Shown: piece after piece, positions 7,888-15,839 of the stretch
Layout: the number at the start of each line of letters is the position of its first letter
Numbering within the stretch: position 1 is the stretch's first letter
Assembly (NCBI RefSeq): GCF_905212195.1
Contig: NZ_CAJMDQ010000038.1
Location: forward strand, 1 to 22,671
DNA: 22,671 nt
Direction of reading: 5' to 3'
From: an uncultured Anaerotignum sp.
GTDB taxonomy: Bacteria > Bacillota > Clostridia > Lachnospirales > Anaerotignaceae
The notes under the pieces: model-generated
What the model saw: the letters and a program-made list of their open reading frames with translations, nothing else
What the model was told of the DNA's origin: nothing
The model's database searches: none
Program-made: the position numbers and the translations under genes

Positions 7888-9576
7888 ATGATGAAGACAT
7901 ATACTGTGGCAAAAGCGGCATCTAAAGGCATTGTCATGGGTAAAGCCTTTGTGGCTGTTCAGGAAGATCTGACAGCTGACAGCAGAAGCATTAAAGATTC
8001 CGAAAGAGAAATGGAATGGCTGAAATTTCAGAAAGCAGTGAAAGATGCAGTGGAAGACCTGCGGGTTCTGGCAAAAGATTCCGATATTTTTGCAGCACAT
8101 CTGGATGTTGCAGAAGATACAGTGCTCCATGATTCTGTGGAACTGAAAATCAACAGCGAAAATAAAAATGCACAGCTTGCTCTCGAAGAAACCGTTGCGG
8201 AAATCGTGACTATGTTTGAAAGTCTGGATGACGAGTATCTGAGAGAAAGAGCTGCTGACATCAAAGACGTTGGCAAACGTATCATGTGCGGTCTGAAAGG
8301 AATCAAGAGCAATCCTTTCGAAGGCATCAACGAAGATGTGATTGTTGTTGCGGAAGATCTGGCACCTTCTGATACAGCCAACATGGATTTCCGTTATATC
8401 AAAGGCTTCATCACAGAAGCTGGCGGCGTTACCAGCCACGTTTCCATTATGGCAAGAAGCATGGAAATCCCTGCTTTTGTAGGTGTGGCTGATTTCCGCA
8501 AAAACGTTACAAACGAAGACTATATCATTCTGGATGCGGTAGGCAAAGAAATCATCGTAAATCCCGATGAAGAAACAAAGGAAGTATATCGCAAAAAAGC
8601 AGCAGAATACAAAGCCATGAAAGCAGAATTTGAAAGCATGAACAATCTGCCTGCAACAACTACAGACGGCAGAACTGTAGAACTGTTTGCAAATGTAGGC
8701 AGCATTGTGGATGTAGAAAATGCTGTTACCCGTGGTGCGGAAGGTATTGGTCTGTTCCGCAGTGAGTTCCTGTACATGGAAAACACCAAATTCCCTACAG
8801 AACAGGAACAGTATGACGCTTATAAAAAAGCTATTGAAACCATGAAACATCCCGTGATCATCCGTACACTGGATATTGGCGGAGATAAAGAACTTTCTTA
8901 TTACAAATTCGATGAAGAAGAAAATCCTTTCCTGGGCTGGAGAGCCATCCGTATCTCTCTGGATCTGAAGGATGTGTTCAAAACACAGCTTCGTGCTATC
9001 CTGCGTGCCAGCGCATATGGTGACATCCGTATCATGTATCCTATGATCATTTCTGTAGACGAATTTATGGCAGCAAATGCCATTTTGCAGGAATGTAAAG
9101 AAGAACTGCGTCGTGATAACATTCCTTTCAACGACAGCATTCAGACTGGTGTCATGATCGAAACACCTGCAGCTGTTCTTTGCGCAGAAGATCTGGCAAA
9201 AGTTGTTGATTTCTTCAGCATCGGTACAAACGACCTGACTCAGTACCTGCTGGCGGTAGACAGAGGCAATCAGAAGATTGCGCGTCTGTACAATTCTTTC
9301 CATCCTGCAGTACTGCGTGCCATCCGTACAGTTATCCAGGCTGGGCACAAATATGACAAGCTGGTTGGTATGTGCGGCGAATTTGCCAGCGATGAAAAAG
9401 CTGTTCCCATCCTGTTGGGTATGGGCCTGAATGAATTCAGTATGGCAGCTTCTGAAATCGCATCTACACGCTACCAGATCAGACACCTGAACTATGAACA
9501 TTGTCAGGCTCTGGCAGATGAAATCTGCAAAAAATCAACCATTGCAGAAGTTCGTGAAATGCTGGAAAAACAATAA
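7888..9576 (+). CDS. ptsI: Phosphoenolpyruvate-protein phosphotransferase (PTS enzyme I)
   Basis: Enzyme I takes phosphate from PEP and passes it to HPr. Counting from ATG 7888 it has 562 residues. An N-terminal HPr-binding helical region is followed by the phospho-histidine loop GGVTSHVSIMARSMEIPA with His184. The PEP-binding TIM barrel carries GIGLFRSEFLYM, RTLDIGGDKE, FSIGTNDLTQYLLAVDRGN and the catalytic Cys496 in VGMCGEFASD. The frame also allows a GTG at 7879, but that codon lies within the ribosome binding site AAGGGGAGTG (7872-7881), so ATG 7888 is preferred (ATG 7891 is the next codon). It is 32 bases after ptsH and is closed by a terminator, the last gene of the mtl-pts operon. Confidence 0.96.
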   Translation: MMKTYTVAKAASKGIVMGKAFVAVQEDLTADSRSIKDSEREMEWLKFQKAVKDAVEDLRVLAKDSDIFAAHLDVAEDTVLHDSVELKINSENKNAQLALEETVAEIVTMFESLDDEYLRERAADIKDVGKRIMCGLKGIKSNPFEGINEDVIVVAEDLAPSDTANMDFRYIKGFITEAGGVTSHVSIMARSMEIPAFVGVADFRKNVTNEDYIILDAVGKEIIVNPDEETKEVYRKKAAEYKAMKAEFESMNNLPATTTDGRTVELFANVGSIVDVENAVTRGAEGIGLFRSEFLYMENTKFPTEQEQYDAYKKAIETMKHPVIIRTLDIGGDKELSYYKFDEEENPFLGWRAIRISLDLKDVFKTQLRAILRASAYGDIRIMYPMIISVDEFMAANAILQECKEELRRDNIPFNDSIQTGVMIETPAAVLCAEDLAKVVDFFSIGTNDLTQYLLAVDRGNQKIARLYNSFHPAVLRAIRTVIQAGHKYDKLVGMCGEFASDEKAVPILLGMGLNEFSMAASEIASTRYQIRHLNYEHCQALADEICKKSTIAEVREMLEKQ

Positions 9577-9594
9577 AATTGTGAAAATCTGAAT

Positions 9595-9631
9595 GGGGAT
9601 AACCTTTCCTTAGGGAGGGTTATCCTTTTTT
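9595..9631 (+). terminator. Rho-independent terminator after ptsI
   Basis: GGATAACC (9597-9604) pairs with GGTTATCC (9618-9625). The stem extends inward through G-U and Watson-Crick pairs to a short TTA loop, and a run of six T follows at 9626-9631. It ends the mtlR-ptsI transcript about 20 bases after the ptsI stop. Confidence 0.9.
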
Positions 9632-9660
9632 ATGTGCTGGAAAAACTGCTTTTGAATTTG

Positions 9661-9689
9661 TGGAATGATGGGTCAAGTTATGGTATAAT
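9661..9689 (+). promoter_or_regulatory. Extended -10 promoter upstream of the spoIID-like gene
   Basis: TGGTATAAT (9681-9689) is a perfect extended -10 (TGnTATAAT). The -35 at 17-base spacing is weak (TGGAAT, 9661-9666), which an extended -10 tolerates. It sits between the ptsI terminator and the ATG at 9743 and is the only good promoter seen for the operon reaching to 15072. Confidence 0.75.
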
Positions 9690-9742
9690 GTCAAAAAGAG
9701 AATCTTTTCCGATTGTACGGAAGAAATATTTGGAGGCAACAA

Positions 9743-11362
9743 ATGATAAAATGGAAACAATGTATGTTCGGGGCTGTACTGGCGGGGGCTGTATGTATGA
9801 ATATGCCGCAGGCAGCCTTTGCTTATGATGTACCCGAGATGGTAGAGGTTGGTTTGGAATCTGTTTGTAAAAATGTGACTTCCGCTTCTATTGGAAGCAG
9901 CCAATTGGCAGTGGGAACATTGCAGAATGATAAATTCCGGGAAGATGGTACCATTTCTTCTTCCGGTGGTTTTACTGCCAAAATGGTAAAGGGAGAAGTG
10001 ATTCGGATTTCCGACAGCATGTCCCAGAAAGATGCGGAAGATTTGGCATATAGTTTGCGTCGCACTGGCTTTGACGCAGCTTGTGGTTATCTTGGCAACG
10101 ACGAATGGACAGTATATGTACAGAATAGTTCCCGTTCTGAGGTAGAAAGTGCATCTAAAGAATCTGCGGAACGCATCAGTGATTTTAACGGCATCTGTCT
10201 TTCTGGCGGCGGCGAAAATCTGCTGATGGTCAGCAATGATGTGGACTATGGTTTTGGCGGTACTGATGAAACTTTTACCATTAATGGCAAACAGTATCGC
10301 GGATATCTGCGTTTTGCAGTGAACGGAACAGTGATGACAGCGGTGAACGTGGTAGACTTGGAAGAATACCTCTATGGCGTTATTCCGGCAGAAATGCCTG
10401 CTTCCTATAGTGAAGAAGCATTGAAAGCCCAGACATTGGCTGCCAGAACCTATGCCATGACAAAGCTTAGTGCCCATAAAAGCAGTGGCTATGAATTATG
10501 CGATACCACAAACTGTCAGGTTTACAAAGGATATAGTGGAGAAAATGCAAAAACAAATCAGGTCGTAGACGATACAGAAGGAGAAATCATCTGCTATAAT
10601 GGCACACCCATTGAAGCGGTATTTTCTGCTTCCACTGGTGGTTATACAGAAAACAGTGAAAATGTTTGGAATTCTGTTGTGCCTTATTTGCGCGCAGTAC
10701 CTGAAGTTGGAGAGTACGGCAACAACACATGGGAAAAGACATTGACATTGTCCCAGCTGGATAGTCTGCTTTCTTCCAAAGGGGAAAATATCGGCAGTGC
10801 CCAGGATATTGTCATTACAAAGATTTCCACAGGCGGCCGTGTGCAGGAAATGAAGATTGTCGGTACTTCTGGCAGTGTAACACTGACAAAAGAAAATATC
10901 CGTACTTATTTTTCCGGTGCCTGCGGCAGTCTGCCTAGCAAAATGTTTACCATCAACGGAAAAGGCGGAGATCCTTCTTCTGGAAGCAGAACCGTGCAGC
11001 GTCAGGCAGCAACAAGCAGCAGCACAGGTTCTTTGACTTCTTCTGCGGCAGCAAATGGTATCACTGCCAAAACAGAAGGTACTCTTTCTGCTATGAATGG
11101 TAAAAATCTGAAACTGGATGGCTTAAGCGTTTCTGAAAATACAAACTCCAATCAGAATACACCAGTGATTTCTACAGGAGATTATCAGATTTATGATGTG
11201 AATATCAGCACTGTGGAAAATGGCACTTTTGTATTTGAAGGCAGCGGCAATGGACACGGTGTTGGCTTGAGCCAGAATGGTGCACAGGGCATGGCGCAGC
11301 AGGGCTATACTTACGAAGAAATCATCAAACATTATTATACAGGCGTAACCATTGAGGGGTGA
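9743..11362 (+). CDS. SpoIID/LytB domain protein, secreted peptidoglycan lytic enzyme
   Basis: A 539-residue exported protein of the SpoIID/LytB family, lytic transglycosylases that cut glycan strands. The ATG at 9743 follows TGGAGG (9731-9736); the frame extends upstream to a TTG at 9713, but only this ATG gives a proper signal peptide (MIKWKQCMFGAVLAGAV, cleavage after ~AFA). A SPOR-like stretch (~75-130, KDAEDLAYSLRRTGFDA) precedes the core NVVDLEEYLYGVIPAEMP with likely catalytic Glu217, then SEEALKAQTLAARTYA and FSASTGGYTENSENVW. A Ser/Thr/Asn-rich insertion of about 90-100 residues separates this from the C-terminal motif GSGNGHGVGLSQNGAQGMAQ. Bacillus SpoIID is only ~340 residues and has no such insertion. 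Whether it acts in engulfment or in vegetative wall turnover is not decided; the promoter looks vegetative. Confidence 0.88.
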   Translation: MIKWKQCMFGAVLAGAVCMNMPQAAFAYDVPEMVEVGLESVCKNVTSASIGSSQLAVGTLQNDKFREDGTISSSGGFTAKMVKGEVIRISDSMSQKDAEDLAYSLRRTGFDAACGYLGNDEWTVYVQNSSRSEVESASKESAERISDFNGICLSGGGENLLMVSNDVDYGFGGTDETFTINGKQYRGYLRFAVNGTVMTAVNVVDLEEYLYGVIPAEMPASYSEEALKAQTLAARTYAMTKLSAHKSSGYELCDTTNCQVYKGYSGENAKTNQVVDDTEGEIICYNGTPIEAVFSASTGGYTENSENVWNSVVPYLRAVPEVGEYGNNTWEKTLTLSQLDSLLSSKGENIGSAQDIVITKISTGGRVQEMKIVGTSGSVTLTKENIRTYFSGACGSLPSKMFTINGKGGDPSSGSRTVQRQAATSSSTGSLTSSAAANGITAKTEGTLSAMNGKNLKLDGLSVSENTNSNQNTPVISTGDYQIYDVNISTVENGTFVFEGSGNGHGVGLSQNGAQGMAQQGYTYEEIIKHYYTGVTIEG

Positions 11363-11366
11363 GAAC

Positions 11367-11663
11367 ATGGACTGGCATACCTTTCTGATTTCCCAAAAGG
11401 GATGGCGGGATGATGAAGGAAATACGCTTTGTTTTTCTGATTGCGATTTGAATGGGAAGAAAAGCGAGGGCGTATTTTGGATTTATCTGGACGAGGGGCT
11501 TCGCTGCGGCGGCATGCATCGTCCCATTCCTGTCAGCTTGGCAGCAGTAAAAGAGGCGCTCTTGGGCTGCCGAAAGGATGCACTCTGGCAAATGGTTAAA
11601 AATGATCTGGAAGGAGCGGGTATAGATGTACGCAGAGAAATTGACGGAAGAACAGATTCGTGA
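11367..11663 (+). CDS. Small protein of unknown function (98 aa)
   Basis: The ATG at 11367 lies 4 bases after the spoIID-like stop, with GAGGGGTGAG just before it; an upstream TTG (11352) in the same frame is rejected because it falls inside the previous gene and before the ribosome binding site. The product (MDWHTFLISQKGWRDDEGNT...) is soluble, without signal peptide or membrane segment, and has a short beta-like stretch GVFWIYLDEGLRCGG. I do not recognise its family. It overlaps the next gene by 38 bases, so the two are probably translationally coupled. Confidence 0.7.
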   Translation: MDWHTFLISQKGWRDDEGNTLCFSDCDLNGKKSEGVFWIYLDEGLRCGGMHRPIPVSLAAVKEALLGCRKDALWQMVKNDLEGAGIDVRREIDGRTDS

Positions 11664-11928
11664 GATCATGAACCTGATTTCCGATGACGGCAGTGTGCGG
11701 ATTGTGCAGATTCGTACATATAATTCCAGTTTTGAAGATTGTGTCAACTGGTCTAAGGTGCCTGAGGTAAAGGCAATGTTTCAGGAAACAGAAGAAACTT
11801 ATCGCCTCCATGACTACCATATTCAGGGATTCCACCGTGCCGGTGCTGGTTCCGAATATATTTACCGGAAAAAGATGTATGAATACTTTGGCGACCAATA
11901 TGCCATTAACTTTTTGCTGGAACATTAA
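11626..11928 (+). CDS. Small protein of unknown function, first of two tandem paralogues (100 aa)
   Basis: ATG 11626 has AAGGAG at 11611-11616, nine bases upstream, inside the end of the previous gene. The protein is acidic and soluble, with aromatic-rich motifs ETYRLHDYHIQGFH and IYRKKMYEYFGDQYAINFLL. The next gene has the same start (MYxxKL..QI..IM..ISD), the LHDYxIxGF centre and the YRKKM.E.FG..YA.N.LL ending, so the two come from a duplication. No known domain or catalytic motif was recognised. It lies in the operon with queA and rarA, which does not reveal its role. Confidence 0.8.
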   Translation: MYAEKLTEEQIREIMNLISDDGSVRIVQIRTYNSSFEDCVNWSKVPEVKAMFQETEETYRLHDYHIQGFHRAGAGSEYIYRKKMYEYFGDQYAINFLLEH

Positions 11929-11951
11929 GGAATGAGAAAAGAGGGAAGCCA

Positions 11952-12221
11952 ATGTATGTAAAAAAACTGAAAGATCATCAGATTGCAGATATCATGCGTG
12001 TGATTTCCGACCCTGATGCGGAAGTGACAGATATCCGCCGTCCTTATACAGATCCTGAGGTGACTGTGTTGTCTCAGGACATGGAGGAACATTATGTGCT
12101 CCATGACTATGACATCGAAGGATTTGATTTCCTGCCTGATGATGCAACAAAGATTTATCGAAAAAAGATGCTGGAATTTTTCGGCATAGATTATGCACTA
12201 AATTATTTATTGAGAAAATGA
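11952..12221 (+). CDS. Small protein of unknown function, second tandem paralogue (89 aa)
   Basis: ATG 11952 follows GAGGGAAG (11941-11948). The 89-residue product aligns along its length with its 100-residue upstream neighbour; the main difference is a segment of about 11-12 residues (around SSFEDCVNWSKV in the first copy) missing here. Conserved features are ISDP, a charged YxLHDYDIEGFDF centre and the C-terminal IYRKKMLEFFGIDYALNYLL. It has no signal peptide or membrane helix. The family is not recognised. It is 23 bases after its paralogue and 9 bases before queA, so it is clearly part of the same transcript. Confidence 0.8.
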   Translation: MYVKKLKDHQIADIMRVISDPDAEVTDIRRPYTDPEVTVLSQDMEEHYVLHDYDIEGFDFLPDDATKIYRKKMLEFFGIDYALNYLLRK

Positions 12222-12230
12222 GGAAGAAAC

Positions 12231-13262
12231 ATGAAAACAAGTGAATTTTATTTTGATTTGCCGGAAGAACTGATTGCACAGGAACCTTTGAAAGATCGTT
12301 CTTCTTCCCGGCTGTTGGTGGCTGATAAGAATACAGAATCTATTTCCCATAGACATTTTCGGGATATCAAAGAATATCTGAAAGCGGGAGATTGTCTGGT
12401 TATCAATGATACAAGAGTGTTGCCTGCAAGACTTCACGGGGAACGTGTTGGCACCGGTGCACATATTGAAGTGCTCCTTCTGGTACGTAAAAGCATTGAT
12501 ACATGGGAAGTGTTGGTGCGTCCCGGTAAAAAAGCCCGTCCCGGTGATAAGATTTCCTTTGGTGATGGCAGACTGACAGCAGAAGTGCTGGAAACCATCG
12601 AAGGCGGCAACCGTATCATTAAATTCTATTACGAAGGTGTTTTTGAAAATATTCTGGATGAACTGGGCGAAATGCCTTTGCCTCCTTACATTACACATAA
12701 GCTGGAAGATAAAGAACGTTATCAGACTGTATATGCAAAACACGATGGTTCTGCGGCAGCACCTACAGCAGGACTTCACTTTACACCGGAACTGCTGAAA
12801 GAAATCGAAGAAATGGGTGTGAAGATTGCTCATGTGACACTCCATGTGGGTCTGGGTACTTTCCGTCCTGTAAAAGCGGAAGACATTCTGGATCACGAAA
12901 TGCATTCCGAGTATTATGTGGTGGAAGAAGATCAGGCGGCAATCATGAATGAAGCCAGAAAAAATGGCGGCAGAATCATTGCTGTTGGTACCACCAGCAC
13001 CAGAACTTTGGAATCTGTCACAGATGAAAACGGCGTTGTTCATGCAGGAAGCGGCTGGACAAAGATTTTCATTTATCCCGGCTATACATTCAAAGCAGTA
13101 GATTGCATGATTACCAATTTCCATCTGCCGGAATCCACATTGATTATGTTGGTTTCTGCTCTGATGGGAAAAGATTTTATCATGCGTGTTTATGAAGAAG
13201 CTGTCAAAGAACGGTATCGCTTCTTCTCCTTTGGGGATGCCTGCCTGTTCCTGACAAAATAA
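12231..13262 (+). CDS. queA: S-adenosylmethionine:tRNA ribosyltransferase-isomerase (QueA)
   Basis: A 343-residue enzyme that transfers and isomerises the ribosyl group of SAM onto preQ1 at position 34 of tRNA, forming epoxyqueuosine. Family landmarks are FYFDLPEELIAQEPLKDRSS at the N-terminus, LVINDTRVLPARLHG, GSAAAPTAGLHFTPELL, HVTLHVGLGTFRPVK, HSEYYVV, and the C-terminal SGWTKIFIYPGYTFK with NFHLPESTLIMLVSAL. Length is normal (340-356). The ATG has AGGAAG just upstream, within 9 bases of the preceding gene. No tgt or queG is seen in the window; queA followed by other housekeeping genes is common in Firmicutes. Confidence 0.97.
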   Translation: MKTSEFYFDLPEELIAQEPLKDRSSSRLLVADKNTESISHRHFRDIKEYLKAGDCLVINDTRVLPARLHGERVGTGAHIEVLLLVRKSIDTWEVLVRPGKKARPGDKISFGDGRLTAEVLETIEGGNRIIKFYYEGVFENILDELGEMPLPPYITHKLEDKERYQTVYAKHDGSAAAPTAGLHFTPELLKEIEEMGVKIAHVTLHVGLGTFRPVKAEDILDHEMHSEYYVVEEDQAAIMNEARKNGGRIIAVGTTSTRTLESVTDENGVVHAGSGWTKIFIYPGYTFKAVDCMITNFHLPESTLIMLVSALMGKDFIMRVYEEAVKERYRFFSFGDACLFLTK

Positions 13263-13277
13263 AAAGAGGTGAGCAAC

Positions 13278-14600
13278 ATGGACCTTTTTGAATATAATCT
13301 ACAAAAGAGAGGTACACAGGATGCACCACTTGCTGCAAGAATGCGTCCAACAACTTTGGAAGAATTTGTGGGACAGGAGCAGATTGTAGGAAAAGATAAA
13401 TTGCTTTACCGTGCCATCAAAGGTGATCGACTGGGTTCTTTGATTTTCTATGGTCCGCCGGGAACAGGAAAAACCACACTGGCAAAAATCATTGCCAATA
13501 CTACGAAAAGTGAGTTTGTCCAGATCAACGCTACCACTGCCGGCATCAAAGACATCAAAGATACAGTGACAGCGGCAAAAGAACGTCTTGGCATGTTTGG
13601 CAAAAAGACCATTCTGTTTATCGACGAAATCCATCGTTTCAATAAGACACAGCAGGATACATTGCTGCCCCATGTGGAGGATGGCACGCTGGTGCTCATT
13701 GGCGCTACAACGGAAAATCCTTATTTTGAGGTGAATCGGGCGTTGGTTTCCCGTTCTGTGATTTTTTCTCTGGAACCATTACGGCAGAAAGATATTGCAT
13801 CTCTTTTGCGGCGTGCGTTGGCAGACGAGGAAAAAGGTCTGGGCAGTTACCATGCACAAATGGATGAAGATGCACTGGATTTTCTTTCCAATACAGCAAA
13901 TGGTGATGCAAGAGCAGCTCTGAACGCTTTGGAATTGGCAGTGCTGACAACAGACCCAGATGACGATGGCATTATCCATATCACTATTTCTGTAGCAGAG
14001 GATTGCATCCAGAGAAGGGCATTACAGTATGATAAAGGCGGCGATAATCATTATGACACCATTTCTGCTTTTATCAAAAGTATGCGGGGTTCTGACCCCG
14101 ATGCGGCGTTGTATTATCTGGCAAAAATGATTTACGCTGGAGAAGATCCAAAGTTTATCGCTCGTCGTGTGGTCATTTGCGCGGCGGAAGATGTGGGAAA
14201 TGCCGATCCTCATGCGTTGCAGGTTGCAGTGTCGGCTATGCAGGCGGTGAACTTTATCGGTATGCCGGAAGGACGGATTCCTTTGGCACAGGCAGTGACC
14301 TATGTGTCCTGTGCGCCAAAGAGCAATGCAGCTTACTTAGGTATCGATAAGGCATTGGCAGATGTGCGGAATGTGCAGATCAAAGGCGTGCCGCCACACC
14401 TGCGGGATGGGCATTATAGCGGCAGCCATGATTTAGGCAATGCCATTGGATATAAATATGCCCATGATTATCCCAATCATTATGTGGAACAACAGTATCT
14501 GCCCGATGAACTGGTTGGAACGGTTTATTATGATATGAGCAATAACGGCGTGGAACGCCGTATGAAAGAGCATATGAAGCGGCTGAAAGGTGAACTGTAG
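13278..14600 (+). CDS. rarA: Replication-associated recombination protein A (RarA/MgsA AAA+ ATPase)
   Basis: A 440-residue AAA+ ATPase of the clamp-loader-like RarA/MgsA/WRNIP1 family that acts at stalled replication forks. ATG 13278 is chosen over the in-frame GTG 13269 because that GTG belongs to the ribosome binding site AGAGGTGAG. Visible motifs are LAARMRPTTLEEFVGQEQIV, Walker A GPPGTGKTT (~59-67), Walker B LFIDEIHRFNK (~114-121), sensor 1 GATTENPYFEVN, and the C-terminal tetramerisation domain with APKSNAAYLGIDKAL, GHYSGSHDLGNAIGYKY and EQQYLPDEL. Length is normal. It lies 15 bases after queA in the same operon. Confidence 0.95.
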   Translation: MDLFEYNLQKRGTQDAPLAARMRPTTLEEFVGQEQIVGKDKLLYRAIKGDRLGSLIFYGPPGTGKTTLAKIIANTTKSEFVQINATTAGIKDIKDTVTAAKERLGMFGKKTILFIDEIHRFNKTQQDTLLPHVEDGTLVLIGATTENPYFEVNRALVSRSVIFSLEPLRQKDIASLLRRALADEEKGLGSYHAQMDEDALDFLSNTANGDARAALNALELAVLTTDPDDDGIIHITISVAEDCIQRRALQYDKGGDNHYDTISAFIKSMRGSDPDAALYYLAKMIYAGEDPKFIARRVVICAAEDVGNADPHALQVAVSAMQAVNFIGMPEGRIPLAQAVTYVSCAPKSNAAYLGIDKALADVRNVQIKGVPPHLRDGHYSGSHDLGNAIGYKYAHDYPNHYVEQQYLPDELVGTVYYDMSNNGVERRMKEHMKRLKGEL

Positions 14601-14616
14601 GAAAGGGGGAAGCACT

Positions 14617-15072
14617 ATGAAAAAAAGTGGTTTTCGTGCATTGATCGGATTGGTAGTAGTCGTGATCGTTGTGATTCTGGTTTATCAAAACAGCGGAAAA
14701 AATACCGCAGAATCAGGCATTGCTGCATTGCAGGCGATTGTAGAAACAGGTGAGTATACCGTTGCTGTGACTGATGAATCTGGCGAAAAACAGGAACTGG
14801 ATGGCGACAGTAAGACCATGCTGGCAGAATTGATTGCTTCTACAGTAGCGGATGCATCAGGAGAAGATTTGTCAGAAGTTCTGGAAAATCCTCAGTTTTT
14901 GGTAGAAGTTACAGGTGGTGACCCTGCGGTAACCGTAGGCGTAACTGTTTATGATGTAGGGGAAGATACCAACTTTGGTATGATTTCTTTTGCGGATAAA
15001 ACATATCCTGTGAAAAACTGCGGTGAAGTCCTGAATTATCTGGCAGAAATCGGTTTTGCAACTGTCAGATAA
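14617..15072 (+). CDS. Small membrane-anchored protein of unknown function (151 aa)
   Basis: ATG 14617 follows GAAAGGGGGAAG, 16 bases after the rarA stop; the frame also opens at a GTG inside rarA, which is rejected. Residues ~8-23 (ALIGLVVVVIVVILVY) form one strong hydrophobic segment after a short basic N-terminus, so the protein is probably a single-pass membrane protein with an acidic exported domain of ~125 residues. A cleavable signal peptide is less likely because no clear cleavage site follows. The domain (EYTVAVTDESGEKQEL..., ending LNYLAEIGFATVR) is not recognised. It is the last gene of the operon that starts at 9743. Confidence 0.75.
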   Translation: MKKSGFRALIGLVVVVIVVILVYQNSGKNTAESGIAALQAIVETGEYTVAVTDESGEKQELDGDSKTMLAELIASTVADASGEDLSEVLENPQFLVEVTGGDPAVTVGVTVYDVGEDTNFGMISFADKTYPVKNCGEVLNYLAEIGFATVR

Positions 15073-15105
15073 AACCATTTGAATGTGTAATTTATATTTA
15101 CGATT

Positions 15106-15146
15106 AAAAAATCTCTCCAAAAGATTTTTTGGAGAGATTTTTTGTT
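15106..15146 (+). terminator. Long terminator hairpin, probably bidirectional
   Basis: A 17-pair stem joins 15106-15122 to 15127-15143, with core TCTCTCC/GGAGAGA, a GATT loop and flanking A and T tracts. It ends the operon upstream and insulates the sporulation pair downstream. Confidence 0.92.
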
Positions 15147-15167
15147 CTTCAGGCAAAGTCAATCTTA

Positions 15168-15198
15168 TGAATAGTTTTCGATGAGGGTATCCATACTG
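15168..15198 (+). promoter_or_regulatory. Candidate sigma-G (forespore) promoter of spoVAA-spoVAB
   Basis: TGAATA (15168-15173) and CATACTG (15192-15198) are separated by 18 bases. The Bacillus sigma-G pattern is a -35 close to GHATR and a -10 close to CATWMTA, so the -35 matches fully and the -10 at six of seven positions. It lies 21 bases before the spoVAA start and after a strong terminator. SpoVA genes are sigma-G dependent in Bacillus, which fits. Sigma-F recognises similar boxes and cannot be excluded. Confidence 0.65.
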
Positions 15199-15218
15199 TA
15201 TTTAAGGAGGAATGCAGT

Positions 15219-15839
15219 ATGGATATTTACATCAAGCCTATGGAAAAGGTACAGATCATCGGCAGAAAGGTCATCTATTTGTCAGATGTAGCGGAAATTT
15301 ACGCGGGGAGTGCATGTCAAGGAGAATTAGAAAAGCTTCCCATATTTCAAGTGCCGGAGAATACAGAGAATATGTATTTGATTTCCGTATTGGAATTGGT
15401 GCAGGCGATTACCGCAGTTTATCCCAAAGTAACAGTGTCTAATGTAGGTGAGTCAGATATTCTGCTTTCCTATGCACCACAGCCCAAGAAAGAAAAAAAG
15501 TTAATTGTATGGGGTAAAATCCTCTTTGTTTCTGCTGTGTTGTTTTGCGGTGCAGCAACAACTATCATGTGTTTTCATTCGGATACGCAGCTTCCTTTGA
15601 TTTTTCAAAATTATTATGCTATGGCTTATGGTGAGAATGCGGAATTGCCTAAATTGGTGACAATACCGTATAGTATTGGCTTAGTAGTGGGAATCCTTGT
15701 TTTCTTCAACCATTTTTCCAAATTCGCATTATCTAAAGATCCAACACCTATCGAAGTAGAAATGACAACTTATGAAAAAGAAACCATCACCAGTACCATT
15801 GAGCAGTTAGGACGGAAAAAACAGGAGGGAAAACAATGA
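15219..15839 (+). CDS. spoVAA: Stage V sporulation protein AA
   Basis: A 206-residue protein of the SpoVAA family, part of the inner spore membrane apparatus tied to dipicolinic acid movement. The N-terminal ~95 residues are soluble (MDIYIKPMEKVQIIGRKVIY), followed by two hydrophobic helices: IVWGKILFVSAVLFCGAATT, and VTIPYSIGLVVGILVFFNHF. Between them is the family motif CFHSDTQLPLIFQNYY, and after them DPTPIEVEMTTYEKE. Length equals Bacillus SpoVAA (~206). AAGGAGG precedes the ATG. The stop overlaps the spoVAB start. It shows that the organism forms, or descends from formers of, endospores. Confidence 0.9.
   Translation: MDIYIKPMEKVQIIGRKVIYLSDVAEIYAGSACQGELEKLPIFQVPENTENMYLISVLELVQAITAVYPKVTVSNVGESDILLSYAPQPKKEKKLIVWGKILFVSAVLFCGAATTIMCFHSDTQLPLIFQNYYAMAYGENAELPKLVTIPYSIGLVVGILVFFNHFSKFALSKDPTPIEVEMTTYEKETITSTIEQLGRKKQEGKQ

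Noticed and set aside
6248..9501. Long - strand open frames opposite mtlD, ptsH and ptsI (6248-7921 and 7852-9501)
   Set aside because: Same cause as opposite mtlA: Cys/Phe-rich shadow translations with no ribosome binding site or domain, against well-identified + strand genes.
9634..9828. A small + strand open frame overlapping the start of the spoIID-like gene
   Set aside because: It has no ribosome binding site, overlaps the promoter at 9684 and the signal peptide region in another frame, and has no family features.
15212..15442. A 76-residue + strand frame inside spoVAA
   Set aside because: Out of frame with the clear SpoVAA product and without its own ribosome binding site.
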